DNA of 64,000 nt from Streptomyces sp. NBC_00440 (GTDB taxonomy: Bacteria > Actinomycetota > Actinomycetes > Streptomycetales > Streptomycetaceae). This document shows, in pieces, positions 18,316 to 27,535 of the stretch (positions are counted from its first letter, which is position 1; every line of letters begins with the position of its first letter). The position numbers were made by a program, and so were the translations under genes. The notes under the pieces are model-generated. The model had not been told where the DNA came from. It ran no database searches and worked only from the letters and a program-made list of their open reading frames with translations. The stretch spans positions 7,251,501 through 7,315,500 of the forward strand of contig NZ_CP107921.1 of assembly GCF_036014215.1 (NCBI RefSeq), in the 5' to 3' direction.

Positions 18316-19242
18316 TTAGCGGCCTGGCGTTAGCGGCCGGGACGTCCCGGCCAGGAATCCGGTGATGCTCCGGTGCAGCGAGGCGGCGTCCAGGCCATGC
18401 GCTGCGACATGCTCCTCGATCTGCCCGTACCGCCGCAGCTCCTTCCTGCCGACCCCGAGGCCCAGCACCCGGTGCGGCCGGTCGGCCAGGGCGTCGTTCG
18501 CCGCGGCCGTCGACGTGCCGGCCAGATACGGCTCGACCAGCACCACATCGGCCCGGTCGTGGGCGTCGGTGGCCCAGCGGAGGGCCGCGCCGTCGAAGGG
18601 CCGCACGGTCGTCGCGTACAGCACGGTGACATCCATGCCCTCCGTCGCCTCCAGGACGGCGTCCAGGACCGGCCCGACGGCCACCACCACCCCGCCGTGG
18701 CCCTCGCGCACGGTGTGGAAACCGCCTCCGGTGACCGGCCGCGGCCGCTGATTGGCCTGCACCGACAGCCGTACGTACACCCGGTCGTCCCCGCGCACGG
18801 CCCGGCGCAGCAGGGCCTCCGCCTCGTCGGGATGGCCGGGTACGTGCACGGTCCAGCCGTCGAGCGTGTCGAGGAGCGCCACATCGCCGGGCGACATGTG
18901 GGTGAAACCGCCGGCCGGCCAGTCGTACGACCCTCCGGCGCTGACCAGCACGGCCCCCACACCCTGGTGCCCGAGGTCCAGCTTGACCTGCTCGAAGGGG
19001 CGCTCGACCAGGAAGCTGGCGAAGGTGTGCACCACGGGGCGCATCCCGGTCAGCGCCATCCCGGCGGCGGCACCGATCAGCAGCTGCTCACGGATCCCCA
19101 CATTGACCACCCGGCCGGGGTGGGCGCGTGCCGCGTCGGCGAATCCGTCGCGGGTGATCTCGGCCAGTACGACGGCGAGCCGCGGGTCCTCGTCCAGCAG
19201 CCGCGACGTGGTGGCGGCGAAGCGCTCACGCATGTTGTCCAT
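18316..19242 (-). CDS. Transketolase, C-terminal (pyrimidine-binding) subunit
   Basis: A 308-residue protein starting at MDNMRERF (GAGAGGG 8 bases upstream); the longer frame is not needed. It holds the transketolase pyrimidine-binding domain with the catalytic Glu in VNVGIREQLLIGAAAGMALTG and the C-terminal transketolase domain with VLVEPYLAGT. Together with the upstream 226-residue gene it makes a two-subunit transketolase. Such split enzymes occur in dedicated catabolic pathways (for example apulose-4-phosphate transketolase), separate from the housekeeping enzyme of the pentose phosphate pathway. Gap between the two genes is 26 bases. Confidence 0.9.
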   Translation of the reverse strand: MDNMRERFAATTSRLLDEDPRLAVVLAEITRDGFADAARAHPGRVVNVGIREQLLIGAAAGMALTGMRPVVHTFASFLVERPFEQVKLDLGHQGVGAVLVSAGGSYDWPAGGFTHMSPGDVALLDTLDGWTVHVPGHPDEAEALLRRAVRGDDRVYVRLSVQANQRPRPVTGGGFHTVREGHGGVVVAVGPVLDAVLEATEGMDVTVLYATTVRPFDGAALRWATDAHDRADVVLVEPYLAGTSTAAANDALADRPHRVLGLGVGRKELRRYGQIEEHVAAHGLDAASLHRSITGFLAGTSRPLTPGR

Positions 19243-19268
19243 GACAAATCCCTCTCGGCTGGTCCGGC

Positions 19269-19949
19269 TCAGGCGTTCTTGGGCTCGACCCGGGCGACCA
19301 CGGCGTGCGGCCGGCCCGGATGCGGTGCGGTGAAGGCGGCGTACAACTGCTCGTGGTCCCGCCCGTCGACGGTCTCGACCGACCACCCGCCCGCTTTGAA
19401 ACGGGCCGCGATCCCACCGGGGGCCCCGTAGCTGGCGGAGGCGTTGTCGATCACCACGGTGTGCAGCTGCTCAAGGCCGGCGGGCCCGGCATAGGCGACG
19501 GCCTCGTGCACCGAGCCCTCGTCCAGCTCGGCGTCGCCGATCAGCACCCACACCCGCGGCGCGGTGAGCCGCTGCGCCCGCAGCCCGAGCACCGTGCCCA
19601 CGCCGAGCGGCAGCCCGTGCCCGAGCGACCCGCTGCCGATCTCGGCACCGGGCACCAGCAGCCGGTCGGGGTGGTGGCCGAGCGGGGAGTCGTACGAGCC
19701 GAAGCCCGTCAGCAGCTCAGCGGGGAAGAACCCCTTCGCCGCCAGGACCGCGTAGTACGCCATGGGCCCGTGCCCCTTGGACAGGAGGAAGCGGTCCCGC
19801 CCCGGGTCCGAGACGGTCTGCGGCGTGACCCGCAGCACCCGGTCGTACAGCACCCAGAGCGCGTCCAGGGTCGAGGTCGCGGCAGGTCCGTGCTTCTCGT
19901 CGCCCGTCATGAGGGCCATCAGCCTGTGCAGGTCTGTGTCCGTTTCCAT
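19269..19949 (-). CDS. Transketolase, N-terminal (thiamine diphosphate-binding) subunit
   Basis: A 226-residue protein, shorter than the about 270-280 residues usual for split N-subunits. It contains DRFLLSKGHGPMAYYAVLAAKG, SGSLGHGLPLGVG and the ThDP motif GDAELDEGSVHEAV...DNASASYG. It forms the enzyme with the following C-terminal subunit gene. A 20-bp dyad of MerR/SoxR type lies just before the start. The role, two-carbon transfer from a ketose (phosphate) derived from the locus substrate, is inferred from context. Confidence 0.9.
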   Translation of the reverse strand: METDTDLHRLMALMTGDEKHGPAATSTLDALWVLYDRVLRVTPQTVSDPGRDRFLLSKGHGPMAYYAVLAAKGFFPAELLTGFGSYDSPLGHHPDRLLVPGAEIGSGSLGHGLPLGVGTVLGLRAQRLTAPRVWVLIGDAELDEGSVHEAVAYAGPAGLEQLHTVVIDNASASYGAPGGIAARFKAGGWSVETVDGRDHEQLYAAFTAPHPGRPHAVVARVEPKNA

Positions 19950-19964
19950 ACAGCGGACGATCCA

Positions 19965-19984
19965 ACATCAAGCGCACTTGAGGT
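19965..19984 (-). promoter_or_regulatory. MerR/SoxR-type dyad before the transketolase genes
   Basis: The sequence ACATCAAG-CGCA-CTTGAGGT is a dyad of arms ACnTCAAG/CTTGAnGT with a 4-base centre, 15 bp before the N-subunit start. On the minus strand TTGACC abuts it, so it would lie in the spacer of a promoter, where MerR-family activators bind. No MerR gene is in the window, so the regulator would act in trans. Confidence 0.35.
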
Positions 19985-20085
19985 CAAGCGCAACGGCTGG
20001 GGAAACGCGTTCGTGACCACCGGCTGAAGTGCGGTATTGTTTCGGTGCGCGTTCGGCCGGGGAAGCCCCGGGCCGGATCGGGCAC

Positions 20086-20159
<74 letters not shown>

Positions 20160-20180
20160 CTCGTGAGAGTCGTAGGTGAG

Positions 20181-20210
20181 GGCCGGTTTCGGAGCAATCC
20201 GAAACCGGCC
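20181..20210 (+). terminator. Terminator hairpin after tRNA-Pro
   Basis: Perfect 13-bp inverted repeat, arms GGCCGGTTTCGGA and TCCGAAACCGGCC with loop GCAA, starting 21 bases after the tRNA and followed by a TTCGGCCATTTTC tail. It is a classical factor-independent terminator. Confidence 0.8.
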
Positions 20211-20230
20211 TTCGGCCATTTTCGGGGACA

Positions 20231-20368
20231 AGTCAGTCCAGTGCGCCGGCGCCGGAGGTCATGTCGGCGCAGGTGCTCGTAGCCGAGCCTGGTGACCACG
20301 TCGTCCCCGTACGTGGTGTCGCGCAGGACGGCGGTGGAGACGCGTCCGCCGCGTAAGCCGGTGAACAA
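20231..20368 (-). pseudogene. Remnant of a tyrosine-recombinase integrase
   Basis: Translation of the minus strand gives FTGLRGGRVSTAVLRD, then VVTRLGYEHLRRHDLR and TGLT, the conserved block of phage- and ICE-type integrases around the catalytic Arg-His (normally RHDLRHTGLTW). Here the block reads HDLRRRRTGLT, with two extra codons and no His, and the frame runs straight into the tRNA terminator region instead of the remaining 80 or so residues with the catalytic Tyr. Nothing recognisable of the N-terminal part remains upstream. It is a decayed scar of an element that was integrated at tRNA-Pro. Bases 20369-20596 hold no further gene that I can recognise. Confidence 0.75.
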
Positions 20369-20815
20369 GGGAGACCGTGATGCAACGTGTTGCTTCGTTA
20401 CGGGCCCTTAGTCGAGTCAGGGACTGGCGCGGTGGCTTCCGCTCCGTTTCCAGCACCGAGCCCTCCTCAGAAGTGCTCGTCGCGTACCGGTCTGCGACAG
20501 GTCTCCGAAGGCGCGCCGCAAGCGCGCGCAAGGCGCCGGTGCCGAACGTCGTCGGGGGTGAGCACGGTCTCGACGGGGTCGGCTGCTCTTTCGTGAGTGG
20601 CAACCCGAGTTGCCGGCCTCCGGGCCCGTGATCGCTTGCGTGGGTCGTCGTCTCACGACTTCTCACAAGCGCTGTTGAGCAAGGTCAGCCGAGCAGTTCT
20701 GCCGGCTTCTCCGCACCCGTTCGATGAATTGGCCGTGGCTGTCCTCGCGTTGGCGTGCCGGTCCGGGGGCTTGGCCTCAGCTCGCGGTCGAGTCGTGCCA
20801 GTGTGGTGGACGAGG

Positions 20816-21364
20816 ATGCACCTCGTGGCCAACGAAAGCAGCGAGATCGTTCTGAGCAAGCAGGACCTGCGTGGGGTCGCCCATTATGCGGCGGAGAGCG
20901 CGCAGGAGGTCTTGGAACTCTTTGAGAGAGCACACCCGGCCGACTCGCGACCTCGCGACGCGATCGACGCCGCGTGGACGTTCGCCAGAGGTGGTGAACG
21001 CGGGAAGTCACTGCGCGACAGTGGGTGGGCGGCGCACAAGGCGGCCCGAGATGCAGGCGCCGCGGTCGCGGGCAATGCAGCGCGAGCAGCGATGTGCGCG
21101 GCCTCCGCCGCGTATTTGCATCCGCTGGCCGACGCTCACCAGGTCAAGCACATTCTGGGGGCAGCGGCCCACGCAGCGAGAGCGGCCGAACTCATGGCGG
21201 GCGATGACCGAGATGTCGGGGTTGATCATATTGAGCAAGCTCTCCGGCGCGCGACACCAGTCGTCGTTGACGTGCTCAACCGCTATCCCGCAGCACCTTC
21301 TGGCGGAGGGCGCGTCGGCGAACTGCTCCGCGATCTGGATGCGGCTCTCCGCAGCCGTTCCTGA
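20816..21364 (+). CDS. Imm-5-like putative immunity protein
   Basis: About 182 residues from ATG 20816 (GTG 20825 also possible; GAGG lies at 20812-20815). The all-helical, Ala-rich sequence has VAHYAAESAQEVLELFERAHPADSRPRDAIDAAW and repeated AAHKAARDA / AAARAAMCAAS / AAHAARAAEL blocks (given here in parts), as in the Imm-5-like domain found as a putative immunity protein of polymorphic toxin systems. No toxin gene is adjacent. The local base composition is lower in G+C than the flanks (for example TTGATCATATTGAGC), consistent with horizontal transfer. Function of this protein is not proven. Confidence 0.6.
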   Translation: MHLVANESSEIVLSKQDLRGVAHYAAESAQEVLELFERAHPADSRPRDAIDAAWTFARGGERGKSLRDSGWAAHKAARDAGAAVAGNAARAAMCAASAAYLHPLADAHQVKHILGAAAHAARAAELMAGDDRDVGVDHIEQALRRATPVVVDVLNRYPAAPSGGGRVGELLRDLDAALRSRS

Positions 21365-21374
21365 AGGCCTTGCG

Positions 21375-21461
21375 GTGCTGCCCGGCGAGTACACCGAGGA
21401 CCGCCACGGGGACTCCCACGTCATCGTCTTCGCCGACCTCCAGGGCAAGATCAGGGCGTAG
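21375..21461 (+). pseudogene. C-terminal remnant of an NTF2/SnoaL-like protein
   Basis: Just after the Imm-5-like gene a short frame encodes GEYTEDRHGDSHVIVFADLQ then GKIRA and a stop. This resembles the last strands of small NTF2-like/ester cyclase-type proteins. No start or N-terminal part is visible, so it appears to be a truncated end left by rearrangement. The family call is tentative. Confidence 0.35.
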
Positions 21462-21546
21462 ACAGCTGGCGCTGCTCCGCCGTGCTCTCTGCCAACTGCT
21501 GGCGCAGCAGCCCGGCCCGCTCGGCCCTGGGCCCCGGGTATCTGGC

Positions 21547-21999
21547 TCAGGCCGGGTCTTCCAGGGCTTTGATGAGGAGATGGGACAGCCGGCGGAACTC
21601 CTCGGTGTTGGCCCTGTCGAACTTCTCCAGTGCCGGAGCCAGTCGGGCCTCAATCTGGATGAAGGTCTCATCCATCACCTTGTGTCCCTTGGCGGTGAGA
21701 TGGTTGTCCACCACCCGGCCCCGGGCCGGGGAGCGCTCCACCAGTCCCTCCTCCTGCAGGGTCCGGACGAGACGGCTGACGGCCTGCGGCGTGTGGACCG
21801 CGGCGCGCGCGAGCTCTGAAGCGGAGGCGCCGGGTGTCCGCTTCAGTTCCCGCAGCACCGTCCACTGCCCGAGGGTGAGCCCCAGAGGGTGGATGACCTG
21901 CTCGATCCGGTCGGCGAAGTGTTGCCGAATGATCCTGGACAGTGCACCGATTTCGATCCCCTGAGGTAGCGGGTCGCCCGAGTTCTTCATGTTTGACAC
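21547..21999 (-). CDS. MarR family transcriptional regulator
   Basis: A 150-residue winged-helix protein (GTG 21999, or ATG 21990). The DNA-binding core is ASASELARAAVHTPQAVSRLVRTLQEEGLVER followed by the wing SPARGRVVDNHLTAKGH, given here in two parts. Residues around HPLGLTLGQWTVLREL fit MarR dimer helices. It is transcribed away from the MFS gene, and two palindromes lie between the two genes, so it most likely represses both and is released by a small phenolic or drug-like ligand. Confidence 0.9.
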   Translation of the reverse strand: MSNMKNSGDPLPQGIEIGALSRIIRQHFADRIEQVIHPLGLTLGQWTVLRELKRTPGASASELARAAVHTPQAVSRLVRTLQEEGLVERSPARGRVVDNHLTAKGHKVMDETFIQIEARLAPALEKFDRANTEEFRRLSHLLIKALEDPA

Positions 22000-22016
22000 T
22001 GTACTTGTCGGGTTCT

Positions 22017-22052
22017 ATATTGAATCAAAGTTCAATATGGAATCCTGATTCC
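22017..22052. promoter_or_regulatory. Two adjacent palindromes, MarR operator candidates
   Basis: ATATTGAA-N6-TTCAATAT (22017-22038) and GGAATC-CT-GATTCC (22039-22052) are perfect inverted repeats placed end to end between the divergent MarR and MFS genes. The AT-rich first site stands out in this GC-rich sequence and has the size of a MarR dimer site. Confidence 0.7.
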
Positions 22053-22182
22053 ATGCCGGTTGGCTGATCGCTTGAGCGATCGAGGTGTCCGTTTCAGGCC
22101 CGGGCCGCAGGTCCTGGGCCGGCCGATCTGTGGAGTCGACTCGGCTTCCGTCCCTCCCCACGTCCGTATCCGGAGACAGACC

Positions 22183-23427
22183 ATGCCCGTGCCCGCAGCC
22201 GCCCGTGCCACACCGGAGTCAAACGCGCGACAGATAGCCCTGCCCGGCTGGCTGGTCGCACTCCTGGCCACTTCCTGCGGGCTGACCGCGGCCAACCTCT
22301 ACTACGCCCAGCCGCTCCTGGAGACGCTGCGCCGGACCTTCCAGCTCCAGGACTCGACCGCCGGCCTGCTGATCACCCTGACCCAGCTCGGCTACGCCGC
22401 CGGGATGGTGTTCCTGGTCCCCCTCGGCGACCGCATCGAGAACTCCCGTCTGGTCTCCGTCCTGCTCACCGTCACGGCCCTGGCCATGGCCGCCGGCGGC
22501 CTCGCCCCCACCTTCACCGTCCTGCTCATCGCCGCGCTCGTCGCGGGCGCCACCTCCGTCGTCGCACAGGTCCTCGTCCCCTACGCCGCCGACCTCGCAC
22601 CCGATCACCTGCGCGGCGCCGTGGTGGGCAAGGTCATGAGCGGACTGCTCGCCGGGATCCTGCTCTCCCGCACCGTCGGCAGCCTGCTCGCGGACGTCGC
22701 GGGCTGGCGCACGGTCTACCTGGTCTCCGCCGCCCTGATGGCGATCCTGGCCCTTGTCCTGCGCCGCGCGCTGCCCCACCGGGCCCCCACCAGCACCGAT
22801 TCCTACACCGCGCTGCTGCGTTCCACGGCCCGCCTGATCCGCGTGCACCCGCAGCTGCGCCGCCGGTCCTCCTACCACGCCTGCATGTTCGCCGCCTTCA
22901 GCGCGTTCTGGACGACCATCTCCTACGTCCTGACCACTGCGCCGTACAACTACTCCCAGCTCCAGGTCGGCCTGTTCGCTCTCGTCGGTGCCGCCGGCGC
23001 GCTCGTCGCCCCTCTCGCGGGCCGCCTCGCCGACCGAGGGCTCGCCCACCGGCTCACCCCCGTGACCTGCCTGCTCGCCTCCGCCGTCCTCATCTGGGCC
23101 GGTCTTGCCGCCCACCAGATCCTCGTCCTCGCCGCCGCCGCAGTCCTCCTGGACTGTGCCGTTCAGTGCTCCCTGATCTTCGGACAGCACACCATCTACC
23201 AACTCGACGCGGACGCCCGCGCCCGGATCACCAGCGTCTACATCGCCACCTTCTTCATCGGCGGCGCCATCGGCTCCCAACTCGGCACCCTTGCCTACCA
23301 CTTGGGTATCTGGCATGCGGTCACCCTCACCGCGGCGGCCTTCCCCGTCATCGCCGCCCTCGCCTGGACCACCGACCGCACCCACACCAGCAGGAAGCGC
23401 CGGGCAGCAGGCACCACACGCAGGTGA
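22183..23427 (+). CDS. MFS transporter (drug-efflux type)
   Basis: A 414-residue inner-membrane protein; ATG 22183 has CGGAG 8 bases before it. Twelve hydrophobic segments are visible, with the loop 2-3 motif near VPLGDRIENSRLV and the motif-5-like region LLSRTVGSLLADVAGWRTVY. NLYYAQPLLETLRRTFQL near the first helix is typical of the YdhP/AraJ-like branch of proton-driven exporters. It is controlled by the divergent MarR protein. The substrate is unknown. Confidence 0.9.
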   Translation: MPVPAAARATPESNARQIALPGWLVALLATSCGLTAANLYYAQPLLETLRRTFQLQDSTAGLLITLTQLGYAAGMVFLVPLGDRIENSRLVSVLLTVTALAMAAGGLAPTFTVLLIAALVAGATSVVAQVLVPYAADLAPDHLRGAVVGKVMSGLLAGILLSRTVGSLLADVAGWRTVYLVSAALMAILALVLRRALPHRAPTSTDSYTALLRSTARLIRVHPQLRRRSSYHACMFAAFSAFWTTISYVLTTAPYNYSQLQVGLFALVGAAGALVAPLAGRLADRGLAHRLTPVTCLLASAVLIWAGLAAHQILVLAAAAVLLDCAVQCSLIFGQHTIYQLDADARARITSVYIATFFIGGAIGSQLGTLAYHLGIWHAVTLTAAAFPVIAALAWTTDRTHTSRKRRAAGTTRR

Positions 23428-23446
23428 AGCGGCCCGCTGGAGCCCA

Positions 23447-23479
23447 CCGTCGCCCCGCAGGGGAGATGCGGGGCGACGG
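23447..23479. terminator. Bidirectional terminator between MFS and NRPS genes
   Basis: Perfect 13-bp inverted repeat, arms CCGTCGCCCCGCA and TGCGGGGCGACGG with a 7-base loop, between two convergent genes and followed by TTGTGG. A 12-bp direct repeat GATCAGTGCGTG (two copies, 23494-23519) lies after it. Confidence 0.6.
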
Positions 23480-23528
23480 TTGTGGATGCCCCCGATCAGT
23501 GCGTGAGATCAGTGCGTGCACCGCACCG

Positions 23529-26500
23529 TCAGCGACCTGCGTTCAGCCATTCCGCCGTCAGCTCGCCCACCAGGGTGAGCATCTCGGGCTGGGTCATTTC
23601 CTCATGGCTGCACGGCAGGCTCTCCTCCCGCACTTCTCCCGTCACGTAGGGCGCCCACGCTTCCGCCGGCTTCGAACCGTCGACCTTGCCCGCAGCCGCC
23701 ACGATGAGCAGCACGTCACCCTCGTACGCACGGGGAATATGAGTGCGCAGAATGGCCGAGCTGTTCTCCAGGACCCGCAGGTTGAAGGCCTTCTCCTCGT
23801 CCCGGAGGATGAACTGCTCCCACTCGGCGGGCAGGACGCCGTTCTGCGCGTTGAGGGCAAGCGCGTCCAGGCCGAACAGTGCCGGAATCCGTTCAGCCGG
23901 ATAGGAGTCCATGATCACGACGGCCCCCACCGCATTGCCCGCCTCCTGCAGCTGGAATGCCATCTCCTGAGCCACTGCACCGCCCAGCGAATAGCCCAGC
24001 AGCTGATACGGGCCGGTCGGCTGGACGGTGCGGATCTGCTGCACATAGTCAGCGGCCATCTCCCTTATCGACCGCGGCAGTTCCTCCGTACCGGTGAGGC
24101 CCTGGGCCTGCACTCCGTACAGCGGGTAGTCCACGGGTATCGATGCCGCCAGCGGCGAGAAGCCCCAACTCACGCCGGTCGCGGGGTGGATGCAGAAAAC
24201 GGGCCTGCGGCTGCCGCGTGTCCGGATCGGCAGGATCCTTGCCAGTGCTTCCTCGCGCCGGGCGGGGCGCGGCCCTTCGGTGAGCGAATCGTTGAGTCCG
24301 GCAACGGTGGGCGTGCCGAACAACGCCCGCAAGGGCACATCGAAGCCCAGCCTCGTCCGCACCTGGCCGGTCAAACGCGTTGCCAGCAGAGAATGCCCGC
24401 CCAGCTCGAAGAAGTTGTCGTCCACTCCGACCGTGGGCAGACCGAGTACGTCCGCGAAGATCTCGCACAGGATCACCTCCCGCATATTCGAAGGACCCCG
24501 GCCGGCCGGATCGGTGGAGTGCTTCGGGGCCGGGAGGGCCTTACGGTCGAGCTTCCCGTTCACCGTCAGCGGCAGAACATCCAGCGGCACGATCGCTGAC
24601 GGCAGCATGTGTTCCGGCAACTCACCTGCCAGCTGCGTACGGAGAGCCGCGATGTCGACCTGGGCGTCCGCGGCAGGGACCAGATAGGCGACGAGGCGTT
24701 TGTCACCGGGCCGGTCCTCCCGGACCAGTACCGCGGCCTGGCCGACACCGGGGTGGGACCGCAGCGCCGTTTCGATCTCGCCCAGCTCGATACGGAACCC
24801 CCGGAGCTTCACCTGATCATCCGCACGCCCCATGAATTCCAGCTCGCCCCCGGAGTTCCACCGCACGAGATCACCCGTGCGATACATCCGCTCACCAGGA
24901 CCCCCGAACGGACTCGCCACAAACCGCTCCGCGGTCAGACCGGGGCGGCCGAGATAGCCGCGGGCGAGTTGGGCACCGGCGAGGTACAGCTCCCCGGTCA
25001 CCCCGGCCGGCACCGGCCGCAGTCCCGCATCCAGTACATAGGTGTGGGTGTTCCACACCGGGCGGCCCATGGGCACGACATCGCCGGTGTCCCTGCCCGG
25101 TTCGCAGGTGAACGCCGTCACCTCGATCGAGGCCTCGGTCGGTCCGTACAGGTTGTGCAGCGGGATCGGCAGTACAGCGTGGAACCGGTCACGCAACACC
25201 GCGGGCAGCGCCTCACCACTGCAGACCACCGTCCGCAGGGACGTGCAGTCCCGGGCGGTACGTTCGGCGATGAACATCTGCAGCATGGACGGTACGAAAT
25301 GAGCAACCGTGACGCGCTCCCGCTGCACCAGTCCGGCGAGATACTCCGGATCCCGATGGCCACCCGGCCGTGCGACCACCACTGTCGCGCCTTCGGTCAG
25401 TGGCCAGAAGAATTCCCACACCGAGATGTCGAACCCGAACGGTGTCTTCTGCACCACCCGGTCCTGCGGCCTGAGCCGGTACACCTCACCCATCCATGCC
25501 AGCCGGTTCACCACACCCTTGTGCGGCACGACCACGCCCTTGGGCCGGCCTGTCGACCCCGACGTGTAGATGACATACGCCGGATGGGACGACGCCAACG
25601 CCCTCGGCCGGTCGGAATCCGAGAGGTCGTGCCCGTCCAGTGTCTCCAGCACGGCGGCGGTGGTGGGATCGTCCACGATCAACTGCCGTACGTCCTCGGG
25701 CAGTACACCCCTTGTGGCGGCGGATGTGATGACCAGGGCGGGTGTCGCGTCGTCGAGCAGGTAGGCGATGCGGTCGGCCGGGTAGGCCGGATCGACCGGT
25801 ACATACGCTGCCCCCGTCTTGAGCACGGCCAGCAGCGTGGCAACCAGATCGACGGAACGCTCCAGCATCACCCCGACCCGCTCCTCGGGGCCCGCGCCCC
25901 GGGACACCAGGAGCCGGGCCAGCCGGTTCGCCCGTTCGTTCAACTCCGCATACGTGAGCCGGGTCCCCTCGAACACCATCGCTTCCGCGTCCGGCGTCCG
26001 TGCCACCTGCCCCTCGAACAGCTCGGGGAGCGTGGCCTCGGGAACCTCCCGCGCCGTGTCGTTCCACCGTTCCAGTACGTCCGTACGCTCCTGCGGTGTG
26101 ATCACGTCCAGTTCCTCGATGAGCGCATCGGGTTCCAGCCGTGCCAAGGCGGTGATCAGTTGCAGAAACCGTTCGTGGTGTGCGGCGTTCTCGGCTTCCG
26201 TGTAGAGCGCCGGGTTGGCGACGAAGTCCACCCGAAGGCCCTCGGCCCGCTCGCAGAAGACCACCATCAGATCGTCCACCTCGCCGTTGGCCAGATACGT
26301 TCGTGAGGTGGTCTCGCACCGCCCGAACCGGGGCAACTTCTCATCATTGGGGTAGAAGTTGACCAAGGGGCCGAAGATGCGCCTGCCCGTGCCGCTGAGC
26401 TTCAGATCGCGGTAGAGGTCCCCGTAGCGGTAGCGCTCGTGCCGCAGACCTCCCCGGGTCCGTGCGGACGCCTCCCGGGCCGCATCCCGTACGGTCATGC

Positions 26501-27406
26501 CCGGCGCATGACGTAAGTGCAGCGGCAGTACGTTGGCCATCGTCGCCACCGCGTCCCGGACCCGGGACCCCCTGCGTGCCGTGACGTTGAGGCCCAGGGT
26601 GACCTCGGGGGGTTCGCCATACGGTGCAGATAGATGCCCACGGCTCCGATGAGCAGGGCGGGCAGGGCGACACCCGACGTACGCGCCAGTGTCCGTAGCG
26701 ACTGCGTGATGCCGGAAGGGGGCACACCGGTCCTGCGGTGCGTGGAGTGGGACGCGGGCGCCGTCCGGCCGGTCAGCGTCACTGCCTCCGGTGCGGCCGC
26801 CATCTGCCCGGCCCAGTACGCCTGGTCGCGCCGGAAGTGTTCGCTCGCACGGTACGACGCGTCGTCGGCGATGACTTCGCCGAGCGACGCGAACGGAGTG
26901 GACGGGGGCTCCTGCCCGTCCTCCAGCGCGGTGTAGATCTCCGTGAGGCGGTCCAGCCACCGGGCGTACCCCAGGAAGTCCAAGGTGATGTGGTGAGTGC
27001 GCAGGTAGAGCAGGGTCCTGTCCTCGCCCACCAGGAGGGCCGTGATCACGATGGACACCGGCTCGTTCCGCAGATCCACCGCATGCGCCGCGTCCGCACG
27101 CATCCACGCCTCTGCCGCCGCGGACGGCTCGGGCTCGCCCCGCAGATCGACCACAGGCAGCCGGTGGTGGCGCAGCGGTTCGACGGCCTGCCACGGTCCG
27201 GCTCCGTCCTCACGGAACCGCAGACGCGCCGATTCGGTCTCGGCCATCACCTGGTGGAACGCCTTCTCCAGTAACGCGAGCCGCAAGGGCCCCCGGATGT
27301 CCAGGTAGTCGACCAGATTCTGGTCCGGGTTCTCCGGATCGACCGACTGCGCGTACCAGATGCCCTCCTGGGCGGCGGTCAGTGGTTTCCAGTTGAGGTC
27401 CGACAT
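23529..27406 (-). pseudogene. Single-module NRPS (C-A-T-TE), frameshifted
   Basis: Starts at MSDLNWKPLTAAQEGIWYAQ. The condensation domain has its HH motif as [13 protein letters not shown], then the frame breaks near base 26607-26612: residues before it ([14 protein letters not shown]) and after it ([14 protein letters not shown]) belong to one domain but lie in different frames. One more G in the G6 run would rejoin them. Downstream are a full adenylation domain ([43 protein letters not shown]), a carrier domain ([14 protein letters not shown]) and a type I thioesterase (GYSLGGAV). The order is that of EntF. I could not derive the amino acid specificity reliably. It lies 129 bp downstream of efeB on the same strand. 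Confidence 0.85.
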
Positions 27407-27535
27407 GGGTACAGCGCTCCGCCCGGATCGATCGGAGTTCCCGGCGCGCAGGATCGAGGCGCACTTCGGGGCATCATCCGACGGACCGGCAACGTCAGTA
27501 CTTCCCATGACGGACACCAATGCCGAGCGGTTCCG

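Noticed and set aside
23529..27406. Amino acid specificity of the adenylation domain
   Set aside because: I could not align the pocket residues reliably from memory, so no substrate is given.
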